Origin: Vitrella brassicaformis
Lineage: Eukaryota > Sar > Vitrellaceae
DNA: 64,000 nucleotides
Assembly: GCA_001179505.1 (NCBI GenBank)
Contig: CDMY01000477.1
Span: 51,107-115,106 of the forward strand
Direction of reading: 5' to 3'
Below are positions 36,295 to 47,006 of the stretch, piece by piece. Position 1 is the stretch's first letter; the number at the start of each line of letters is the position of its first letter. A program made the translations under genes and the position numbers. The notes beneath the pieces are model-generated. The model ran no database searches. It was not told where the DNA came from and saw only the letters and a program-made list of their open reading frames with translations.

Positions 36295-38747
36295 ATGGCT
36301 CAGAAACAGCTCAAGCTGGCGAATGATCAGCTCAACGACATCGTGACGGACCCAGCCAACAGATTTTGTGCTGACTGCGGCGCCAAAGCACCGAGATGGG
36401 CTTCGGTCAACCTTGGAGTGCTGGTCTGCATCGAGTGTTCCGGCATACACCGCAATCTGGGCGTCCACATCTCCAAAGTCAAGTCACTCACACTCGACAA
36501 GTGGCAGCAAAAGTGGATTGACGTAAGCCAACCACCCAGCCAGCCAGCGGAGCGGAGCCTACCCGCGTCGGGCACTGCTTGTTTGGGTCATGTCAGACGG
36601 TAAAGGCTATTGGCAACGAAGTGGCTAGGGAGTACTACGAGTTCCGGCTCCCCTCAGACTACCGCAGACCCACTCATGCCGACGGCGTCAGGTCAGGCAG
36701 GGTCAGGCAGACAGACAGACGGACAGGCCGATTACAAGCCTGCGTTGCGTGGGTTGGCTGTGTGTGGCCGCGCCGCTTACCCTACTGCCTGCAGCGCGTT
36801 GGAGAACTGGATCCGTTCCAAGTATGAGAAGAAGCTGTACGTCCCGGTGGGCAAACCAGAGCCGTGGGAGCTGCTGGAGCAGGGTACGTGCACACTCGCA
36901 GAGACCAGCGCTTGCAGGGCGGGCACAGCGGCCAGCACTTAGTTGATTCATGGCTGCCTCCCTCGATTTGTCTGTCGGCAGGTTTGGACCCCCGGAGCTC
37001 GGTGCAAAATGAAGGGGAGGGGCGATCGAAGAGCAAGTCAGTCACAGTCACGCGACAGACACTGTCCATGCCAGGAAGATGCTGAGAGGCCACTCACTCA
37101 CTCATCTGATTGATTGCATGTGTCTGTCTGTCTGTCTCATGTGTGTGCGGTTTGCTGCACAGGAAAGAGCGCAAGGAGAAGGCCAGACGGGAGAGGTCAG
37201 CGAGAAGTCAGTCAGTCATGCGCGCACCTATCTGATGTCGGTCGATTCATTCATGCCTGCCTGCCTGCCTCTGATCCATCCACCAGACCTGAGCCCGTGA
37301 GTGCTCCCGAGGACGAGCGTGACAGGGAGGGTGGTGGGATGCGTAAACTGAAGCCTCCCCACGGCCCTCACGGGGCGGGCAAGTCGCGGAACAGACCCCA
37401 CTCACAGGGGGGGCAGGCAGCCAGACCCATACACAGCGACCAGGAAAGAGGGTAAGACAGACACACACACACACAGAGAGACAGAGAACTAGCCATACAC
37501 AGACAGCCGACGGCACCGCCACAGGTGGACGGACGGACGGATGCGGCGTGTGTGTGTATTCTGTCTGTAAACTAGGTACTCGCCGTCTCCGTTGCCGCAC
37601 ATGGCGACGCGCCAGCCGGCGCCGCCGTCCCCGCAGGGGTCCCCCGTCGATCCATTTCAGTCAATCGACCTCATCGGCGGACCGCCCGCCGCAGACAACA
37701 TGCACAAGCAGCAGCAGAAGCCCCAGGATGCGCCCAGCGACTGGCACCACATCTGGGCAGGCGCGGATCCCTTCAACGCCAATCCTCAGACCGGACCACA
37801 GCAGACTGCGCCTCCCCAGCCGCTGGTTCAGCAGCAGCAGCAGCCTCATGCAGGTCCGTCGAGTGGGCTCGACTCCATTTTCGGTGCGCCCGAGCCGTCC
37901 AAGGCGCTGGAGGGGGATTTTGGGTCGCTCAAGCTGACAGGCGAGAGCCCTCCTGCGCCCATTGAGAGTGTCATGACTCTCCCATACGGCAACGGCACTG
38001 GCACTGCGACGGGCACCGGGGGGATCACGGGGCCGGGGTTTGCGTCAACCGACGCGTGGGGGGGACAGCCGCAGCCCAATCAGGGCATCCCACACGATCC
38101 AATGACCTTTGGGTGGCCAAAAACAGACCGTAAGCTAAGCTAACAGCAGACACAGAGACTTTGCTGACAGGTCTGTATGTATGTATGTGATGGGTGTATT
38201 GTATGTGGTCAATTCATCAGGTCCAGCTGGTGCGGCAGAGACGGCGGCGCAGGGCCGAAGCCCGACGGCCGAGCAGCTGCAGGAACTCAAAGTGGCACAG
38301 GCGAAGGAATCAATCGCCAGACTCTTCACTGCACCCAAACAAATGGGTCAGTAGAGTGCAGCCAGGGCCTTTGTCACAACGTCTAGCCAAGAGGACATCG
38401 TGCTCTGTCTGCTGTGCCGTTGCGGCGTCCCCTTCAGGCTTCGGCACTCCTTCTTACCCCTCGATGGTAGGTATCCTTCTCTCGATTGTGTTCACACTCA
38501 CCTGTTCAGGTGGAGACAGTCCATCCACGTCTCCTTGCCTGTCTTTTTGCCTGTCTCTCAGATTCCCTATGGCTTTGACGCTCCCACCAGCGCTTTCAAT
38601 TTTGGCACCAAGACCTTCGCTTCCGGCAGTAGTGGCGGCCCACCAGGAGCATCTCAAACCTCCTTTCAACAGGGCAGCCGACCAATCACAGCACCACAAC
38701 TGGACAACAAGGGGTCGATGGGACGGCAAGACGTAAGCGCACACACA

Positions 38748-38787
<40 letters not shown>

Positions 38788-39072
38788 ATCTGCACCGGTC
38801 AACGTCATGGCCGGTCCCTCCAATCCTGTGCTGTGTGTGCTGTGTCTGTGTAGCAGCATGGTGTGTCGTCGGACTTCATCGGGCGTGTGATGAACGATCC
38901 GGTGGGAGGTAGCGGGGGTGGCGGCATGCACCCAAGTGGGAGTTTCAGCGGCAGGATGATGCAGGGAGCAGCGAGTGGGCTAATGAATTCACCCCCGGGA
39001 TCCGCACAAGCCAGACAGGTCAGTCAGTCAGTCAGCACAGGAAGCCCACCCAGCTTTATCAGAGAGCCCTAG
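36295..39072 (+). CDS. ArfGAP (SMAP/AGD5-like GTPase-activating protein)
   Basis: From [17 protein letters not shown] at 36295 the first exon holds the ArfGAP zinc finger: [20 protein letters not shown] then CIEC (C-x2-C-x16-C-x2-C), followed by [20 protein letters not shown] with the invariant catalytic arginine. Later exons give the rest of the domain ([31 protein letters not shown]). After a Lys/Arg-rich linker, the C-terminal 400 or so residues are Pro/Gln/Gly-rich and disordered, with DPF motifs ([17 protein letters not shown]) of the kind that bind adaptor or clathrin partners. ArfGAPs stimulate GTP hydrolysis on Arf1 and so drive coat release. The single ArfGAP domain without PH or ankyrin repeats fits the SMAP/AGD5 group. 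The last exon reads to a stop at 39070-39072; a splice at 39019 is an alternative. A shared promoter of 207 bases lies between this and the Munc13-like gene. Confidence 0.82.
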
Positions 39073-39421
39073 GACCGACGGTGGTAAGTGATGGATTGAT
39101 GTCCGGTGCTCATCAGGGATTGGTGGCACAGGCGCCCTCATCTGATGTGCACCTTGATGCGTTCGAGCTGCTGGGCTCTCGGCCGACTTGATCCCGTGAC
39201 GTGATGGTGTTTGATGTTGCTGACTTGTCCAGTATGCTCCTGCAAGTGCGCAACGCGACTTCTCTGAATCTTTACTTGTGCCTCACGGACGGACGGGGAG
39301 GTCACGCATTTATCAAAGAAAACGGCTGAAGAGGAGAGACGGGCGTGGGCGAGGGAAGGATTGCTGGCCGTTTTTTCGCCTCCGTGAAACGCTCCATGAA
39401 TGCCACGCACAGATCTCCGAG
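39073..39421. other. Short intergenic stretch between two plus-strand genes
   Basis: Probably the 3' UTR of the ArfGAP gene and the promoter/5' UTR of EMC5. It has no long repeat and no supported ORF. Confidence 0.45.
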
Positions 39422-39973
39422 ATGAGGAGCACCGTTCTCCTGGTGGGAGGTATTGTCATACTAGTCCACGCGGGACACGTCATCATGCAGCGTAAGGGAA
39501 TCATCTCTCACTGCTGCAGCTGCATCACGCCCATTGATCTGTCTGTTGCTGAACAGAGAGGAAGTCAAAGCAGATGGCGAGCGCCTCTGACTCATTCATC
39601 TCGTTGGAGGTGCGCAACACAGGGCGGGGCGGGGCACGCACATTGCCATGCCGGGGGAAACGGGCGTATGTATGCCAGAGTGGCTGTGTGTGTTTGCTGG
39701 CTGCAGGTGTACCTGCAGGTGTTGGTGGGTGTGCTGATGGCTCTTGTAGGGGGAGTGGAGCAGGCAGGACTACTCAAGCCCATCCGGACACGAGACCAAC
39801 CGAAAACGTAACACACGTAGCACGCCGTGGCACAGGACGGCAGTGGTCGATTGTAATTGATGCGTGTCGGCAGGCCGTGGGATTCACTGCACGAGCGGAT
39901 CAACTTTCGAGTCTACAGCCACAGATCGCGCTACCTACAACCTAGGGGCACGGGTGCACCTTCCCTCATCTGA
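39422..39973 (+). CDS. EMC5: ER membrane protein complex subunit 5
   Basis: Four exons (from 39422, about 39557-39609, about 39707-39808, about 39873-39973) splice in phase into a protein of about 110 residues, the normal EMC5/MMGT1 size. It has TM1 RSTVLLVGGIVILVHAGHVI with the family's LxHAG/A motif near its end, a short lumenal loop, TM2 VYLQVLVGVLMALVGGV, and the cytoplasmic DSLHERINFRVYSHRSRYL, which aligns with DTLRNHPSFYVFNHRGRVL of animal EMC5. EMC5 is the core transmembrane subunit that links lumenal, membrane and cytosolic parts of the EMC insertase. The older magnesium-transporter label for this family is doubtful. EMC7 lies about 22 kb away on the other strand. Assignment is by motif recall rather than an alignment run. 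Confidence 0.82.
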
Positions 39974-40151
39974 CCTAGTAGTGCTCTTCTCTACCCCTGT
40001 CGGTGATAGTGAAAGACCGATGATCGAGTGGTGTGTACAGACCTGCTTGTTATGTAATCCCAGCTGTTTGCGAGGTCATGGCGGACGCATCGCAATACCC
40101 AGTCAAATCAGCCGAGAGCGTTGACTACCATAGTAGAAGCATCATAGTATT

Positions 40152-41302
40152 TCACCGTCTGCACAGTGGCTCATTTTCTGAGAAGGGTGCGTCATAAGAC
40201 AGCCTCTGCGATGCCTGCAGTACAGCAGAGGCCAGACAAGAGGCATTTCGCCCGGAACCCTCGCATGTTGCGTTGGTTGGTAACTGACCAGGTATAGAGC
40301 TGAGAAAGGTTTCGATGAACTCGAGTGCAAGCCAGGCCACAAGCCCTCCCATGTCAACACCGAAAACTGGAGGGATGAATGACTGCGTGAAAGCAGACCA
40401 CGGCAACAGGGGAGGGACAAGCGAGAAGTGGATAATGTCACCCATTGTCATGGTTCTACCTGAAAGAAGTCCATGTATGGATTGGTGGCGACATAGACGC
40501 TGGAGAAAGGCGGCAGGTAAGGGTTGATCTGGGGCAGCCATTCGAGGACATATCGAAGGTACAGAAGGATCTTGTATATCCTGCATGCCGAGCAAAAGCA
40601 GCGCCGCCATACCCCCGCTGTGCGACCAGCAGGCCATTTCATACGTACCTGAGGATGTAGACCAGCGATATGAGCACAGTGAGATTGTTCTTGAGCCACA
40701 GCCTCAGAAGCGGCTCCAGAAAAGGACGCGACTGCGCAAAGACGCTAAAGATAAATAACACCGACCTACTCAAAAGGTTCCCACCCCAGAGCTGCAAAAG
40801 GGACAGAAGAATACGAACGGTCGCGGTCATGTGCTCAGTGCTTCATCTCACTGTCTGGACCAGTGGTGGCGTGCTCGTCATGGCAATGGTCGCTCCCCGC
40901 ACAGCGGCCACTTCGGACAGCATCCTGGCACTTGAAGGCCGCAACAGGACATGCCTGTGAGCCTTCCATCTCCGATGCACTCGTGTGCCCGGCTGGACGG
41001 ACACGAAACACGCGCCTCCGAATCCTTGCCGCACAGCTGTTCTCCTGCCTTGTTCCTTCGGGAAACACTCATCATGCCACTCACCAGGCAATGCCTTTCG
41101 CGAGGGAGGACTCACCCGACACCTAACATGGACAGACAATGGACAGACGACCAGCACTTGGTGGTGTCGAAGCTAGCGTATGCAAATCGTACCGCCACCA
41201 CTTCGTGAGAGCATGTTGCCGCTGCGCGAAGAGGCAAGATCTTGTGCATCCAAGCAGCTGCTGAGGCTGAAGGAGGACGAGAAGGACTACCCCTAACCGC
41301 AT
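40152..41302 (-). CDS. YGGT-family (YlmG/Ycf19-like) membrane protein, probably plastid-targeted
   Basis: The end of the gene encodes the YGGT core: RSVLFIFSVFAQSRPFL, YVLEWLPQINPYLPPFSSVY, NPYMDFFQ spliced to SFIPPVFGVDMGGLVAWLAL (family iPP..GgiDlSPi), then FIETFLSSIPGQ and a stop at 40152. The likely first exon at 41302 begins MRLGVVLLVLLQPQQLLG, a signal peptide, followed by CTRSCLFAQRQHALTKWW, a Phe-containing basic stretch like the transit peptides used for complex plastids. That leader and the family's role in thylakoid/plastid membrane organisation suggest plastid targeting. The junctions between 41130 and 40800 are not resolved, and one in-frame TAG near the end of exon 1 means the donor must lie before it. 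The gene is divergent from COPB2 (335 bases between starts). Confidence 0.6.
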
Positions 41303-41637
41303 TGCCGCTTTGCGATAGATGGAAAGACGACACATCGCCACCTGGTTTGACAAGCTCGCAATTCGTCCGCGAGCTTAGCGACGAGTCACACGCCGGAAAG
41401 GGAGGCCTGGGTGAGGCTGATCCAAGCCACCGCTCGTCACCTCTCAGCCTCATAAGGTGAAGATTTACCCGCCACATTGTCTCCCTCGCAAGGCGGACGC
41501 AAGTGCACCCGAAGAATTGCCTGCAAGATCCCTCGCAAAGGCGCAGGTAGCCAACACACACAGGAGATCGGCGTGGCGTGGTATGTATTTTGTTCTCTTC
41601 ATGCAGTGATCGCCAGCTTTTCATCTGATCGAAGACG

Positions 41638-44600
41638 ATGCCGCTTCGACTCGACTGCAAGAAGCTTCTCAGGTACATTCTCCCTGCCGGAAGACAGCGG
41701 CAAGCACTGTAGCATGCGCACACTTTTGTGCCTGGGCCTCTTTGCAGTGCGCGGAGTGACCGTGTCAAGTCTGTCGATTTCCACAGTTCAGAGCCGTGGG
41801 TGTTGGCCGCCCTCTATTCCGGCAACATTTTCATATGGGACTACAACTCTCAGGTACGCACAGGTTCTGCGCCAACTTACTTGCACTTACTGCGTGTTTG
41901 TATATATACTCCTCGCAGACGTTGGTCAAGAGCATAGAGGTGTCGAACCTACCCATACGCTGTGCGAAGTTCATCACTAGAAAGCAATGGATTGTCACCG
42001 GCTGTGATGACATGAACATCCGAACATACAACTACAACACACTCGAGAAAGTGAAGGTAGCGAGCTGAGAAGGACCCTGCCGGGCAGTCGCGATAGTCTA
42101 AGCTGTGTCCCACCTGCTGCTTCTCTTTCTCTAGGTTCTCGAAGCCCACACTGACTACATTCGCTTCCTCGCCGTCCACCCGTCCCTGCCATACGTCCTG
42201 TCAGGCAAGTGAAAAATGCCGCATCTGTGTACAGGGCTTCCCTTGGCCTTCTCTGCAATTTTTCGCATCTTTATGTGTGTACTCCCAGCGTCTGACGACA
42301 TGACGGTTAAGATGTGGGATTGGGAGAAGAATTGGACGGCTGTCCAGACCTTTGAATCTCACGCGCACTATGTGGTAAGACAACCACGAGTGGACCCGAC
42401 CCGTCCACCTGGACGGACGTGGACGGATGCGAGATGTTCGTTGCGGTTCATGCTCAGATGATGGTCCAATGGAATCCCAAGGTGATGCTGCTCACCTGAC
42501 TTACACTTTTTGTTAGGCGCACGTCCGTGCATGTCATGCACTGCAGGACACGTCTATCTTTGCCAGTGCCAGCCTTGATAGATCCATCAAGGTGTGGGGC
42601 ATTACGACGAGTGCCGGCTCAGCCCCGACAAGCGGCTCATCCCCAACACTGTCCATCAGCCCCACTGGGACTAGCAGTACGACAATATGCGTAACTCACC
42701 CTTTCTTCACGCTCCTGGGCCATGAAAGGGGCGTTAACTCAGTTGAATACTCACCTAGGTGAATAAAGAGGCTTGGCACGCAGGGAGCCGGTCAAAGTGG
42801 CCGGCGCGTTCTTGGTGTATCGTTTCCTTTAGCGGTGACAAGCCATACATCATCAGCGGATCAGATGACAGGACCGTGAGATAAAAGCAAACACTCCTTC
42901 CGAACTTGGTGCGAACTCAGCGATATCTGATGTACTCGTGCGGTTCCATGTAGGTAAGGGTTTGGGACTACCAAACCAAGCAGTGCATCCAGGTAACAAT
43001 GAAAGAGGAAAGAAGGCAGGGATTCAGTCAATGTCTAATTGAGAAGAGCCGCGCTTTTGTGCGGATGCAGGTGCTGACTGGCCATAGCAACAATGTGTCC
43101 GCAGCCGTGTTCCATCCAAACCTGCCGATCATCATTTCCGGTACGCCATAACTGAACAGAACTGCGCCGTAAGCCTCTGTGTGGATTTTTTCTAGGATCG
43201 GAAGACGGCAGCGTGCGGATTTGGCACTCAAGCACCTATCGGCTGGTAAGAGTGCAAAGAAATATGGCGGAATGGTAAATGACATTACGGTCGTGACTCA
43301 CTCAGGAGACAAGCCTCAACTATATGATGGAGGTGACTAAACTCTCGCGGGCGAAAACTAATCATAGTCCTGTCTTCGGCACGTTTTCCTACGCAGCGGC
43401 TTTGGTCGATTGGAGTCTCGAAGGGCAGCAATTCTGTCGCGCTGGGTTACGATGAGGGGACCATTGTGATCAAACTCGGCAGCGAAACACCGCTCGCTTC
43501 GATGACGACGGTAACATCCGAATGTTGACGATGGTAGAGTCTATTTGGCTCGCTTGTCTCCCCTGTGTCTGTGTAGGGAGGGAAGATTGTCTGGGCGAAG
43601 GGGAGCGACATTCAAACGGCAAACCTGAAACTCGTCGACGAAGTGTCATCCTCGGACGGCGAGCGACTGCCTTTGGCTGTGAAAGACATGGGGTGAGACA
43701 TGAAAATCGTCACCTCGCGTTCTTGACGTGGTTCTGTGTCGGTGCAGGTCCTGCGAGCTCTTTCCGCAGTCGCTCGGTAGGACCGCAAAATGTCAGCATA
43801 CCTCCTCACTGTTCCCTTTCCTCACCTGTTTTGTAGCCCACGCGCCGAACGGCCGGCTCTTCGCAGTCTGCGGCGACGGGGAATATATCATCTACACTGC
43901 ACAGGCACGTCAAGCATTGACCTTCTGCTGATCGCAAACTGGCAATGGGATATGCATATGTTCATTTCACCTCGCTCTTCTCCTGATAGGCGTTGCGCAA
44001 CAAGAGCTTTGGATCTGCTGTTGAGTTTGTATGGTCTGGTGAGTCGAGCAGTGGGACCTGTGATTAAGAAACGTCTTGTATCCGTCGCATATTTTTGCAG
44101 ACGAAGGTCATTTCGCGACGAAGGACTCCTCCAACAAGGTACGTGTGCAGTTTTCGTCACGGCTGATGTGATATTCTCTCGGCCTCTCTGCTTTTACATC
44201 AGATAAGCATCTTTCACAACTTCAAGGTTGGCAGAAGACAAGAGTGAAAAAGACGCCAAATACTGTGCTCGCTTGTTTCTCCTCAGGAGGTGTTCTCTTT
44301 CAAGCCCCCTTTCCACGCCGAAGAGCTTTTCGGAGGACGGCTGCTCGGTGTACGTTCAAGCGATTTCATTTGCTTTTTCGACATGAACACCGACTTCAGG
44401 TGTGCTAAACCCAACTGCCCTCATGGCACCACTTGATGGTTCATTCGTTACAGGCTGATCCGTCGGATTGACGTCGTTCCACGTCTGGTTTTGTGGTCGG
44501 AGAATGGAGACCAGGTCGCGCTTTGCTGTGCCGATGCGTTCTACATACTCAAGTAACTGTGAAGCAACTATCGTACGTCAGCACTGGCCGGACTTCCTTT

Positions 44601-46730
44601 TTTCCCTCCAGGCATGATAAAGATGCGATCAGTGCAGCTATTGCAGGACACGCCCAACAGGTGACAAAAAGGCAAAGGATCGTAAACAGTTGGAAAAATG
44701 CAGCCTTGTCCCGGCCAGGAAGAAGACGGATATGAAGCGGCCTTCGAGCTGATTCAAGAGGTCTCCTACCCGGTTCACACGGTTTTTGCGCAGACAAGAG
44801 TATTCGTTTTCGTTGTTCAAACAGGTGTCCGAGAAAGTGGATAGCGGGTTGTTCGTTTCGGACTGCTTCGTAAGCCACCCACGGCCGATTGGTCCGCAGA
44901 CGATACAATGAAACCGCGCAATTGCTTGTTTGTCCGCACAGGTTTATGTAGCCAACATGCGTCTCCAGTGCTCCGTGGCTGGGCAAATCGAAACCCTCGC
45001 CCATCTGGATCGCCCGATGTATATCATTGGCTACATGCCCGAGCACAACAAGTATGAAAGAAATTGAACGCCCCAGGTCATTTCTGGCTCATTGTGATGT
45101 TTGATGAAGGATTTTTCTCATCGATCGCGAGCTATCAGTTGTCTCGTACATGCTCCACGTCGCACTGATCGAATACCAGGCGAGGACACACCTGTCGGAA
45201 CTGGTACACACGGAACGCGTGATTTCTGTCTGCGGTTCAGACGGCGATTTGTCGGAAGGATTTTGATAGCGGGCAAAGGTTTTTCGAGCAGATCCCGGAA
45301 AGCCTGCACAACCGAGTAAGGATCATGAGAGAGATTCCAATCTGCAAAAAACCGATGCATAACGCCTGCTGTAGGTGGCACGTTTCCTTGAACACCAAGG
45401 TCACAAGGACCAAGCTCTTAGCATTACGAAGGACCTGGATCATCAGTTTGATCTCGCTCTGTCGCTATCTCGCCTGGAACAGGTGCTGTCTTGCTGCTTT
45501 TACGTTTTGGGATGCTTTTGTTTACGCCACCGTTGTTGTTACAGTGTGCACAGATAATCAAGACCATGGCCAGCGATCTTTCGACTGCACCGGCCACTGT
45601 TTCTGTGCGGTGGCGGCAACTTGGTAATCGCGACGTGATCGAGCACGAGACCCCGTGTGCTCGTACACTGTCCAGCCCATGTTATTCAGGCGACACAGCT
45701 TTGGAGCAAGGCAATTTCACCCTAGCGCTCGCGTGTTTCAAGGAAGCTCGCGATTTCAGCGGGCTTCTGCTCATGTACTCGGCATCAGGAGACGAACATG
45801 GTCTGAGGCAGCTGGCGGAGGAAGCGCTGGCCCTGCCGGACAAGCGCAACAACGTGGCCTTGCTCTGCTACTTGCTCTTGAGGGACACCGAGCGCACGCT
45901 AGAGGTAGGCGAGACAGGTGCCTTGTGCTGATCATGCTGTTGAAATCATCGTTGCCAGGTGCTCATCAACGCGGGTCGGCTGCCTGAAGCGGCGTTCTTT
46001 GCTAGGACATACTGTCCATCGCAAGTCGGAAAGCTTGTGCAGCTGTGGAAGCAGGATCTAAACCGCGTGAACAAATCTCTGGCCGATTCCCTTGCTGACC
46101 CGAGCGAGTACGAAGACCTCTTCCCGAGCTTCTCGATTGCTAGAGAGGTCGAGAACCCACGAAACATCACCTGAATGCCCAAGATCACCTGAATGCCCAA
46201 GTTGCTTTACTTTGTCGCTTTCTTTGCAGGCTGAAAGCATCTTTGCCGCGCAACGATTGCCTGTGGCAGCGTCCTATTCACGCGTCAAGGATCTGTTGGA
46301 GGTCGACATTCTCAATGAAATGCAAACCCAAGGCCGCGCACATGTAATTCGGCAACTGTACGGTAGCTGACTGAGAAGCATCTTCTTTTCTTCGTGTGAA
46401 TACGTAGGTCGAGCGGCTGTACAGAGAAGGCGGACCAGTCGACTCGCAGGACGCTCGAGCACCATTGCAGAACGGGATCTTCGACCAGCCCATACACGGC
46501 GATAGTCCAACCGAACGCGAGCCCGAAAGTGAGCGACACTGGAATAAGACGAAAAGCCGGTCAAAAAATTCAATTCGCGCATCACCTTGTTAACAGCTGA
46601 CACCATGCTGGAACAAACAGTCCTGGGCGTGACGGCAGCAGCGCCACCCGAATCGCAGAGGCAGGAAGCCGCTCCTGAGAGCATAGTGTTTTCGCCGAGC
46701 CCAGAGATACAGCCACCCAATGATCTGTGA
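41638..46730 (+). CDS. COPB2: Coatomer subunit beta' (COPI)
   Basis: The start [11 protein letters not shown] at 41638 matches the family's MPLRLDIKRKL opening. The WD40 repeats follow closely: [117 protein letters not shown] and the characteristic [16 protein letters not shown]. The second propeller and alpha-solenoid follow ([55 protein letters not shown]). The C-terminus ends [11 protein letters not shown] at 46730. About 20 exons. The protein is part of the COPI coat that returns KKXX-tagged cargo from Golgi to ER. The WD40 insertion between blades four and five (Ser/Thr-rich, 42610-42700) is longer than usual. The introns between 44640 and 45300 contain non-obvious splice sites. Confidence 0.9.
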
Positions 46731-47006
46731 CTGCCGTTTGTCTTTCTGCGCCAAACAGTGACAATTCGAGAGTTGCGTGGATGAATTGATGGCCATATTA
46801 GACTTTCATTTCCCTTTGCTAATATAAGCAAAAGCTTTATCTTTTCCAGACTGATGCGGCCCCGACATCTTTACCGTTTCAACTTTTTAATCACGTTCGT
46901 TTGAAAGAGACTGTGTGCCAGGTCCAGCCCCTCCGCCCCGTTTGGGCAGTAGGGAAGGCCATATCGAGGACACTTGGCCACCCGCCCAGACCCTTGACTA
47001 CTCCTC

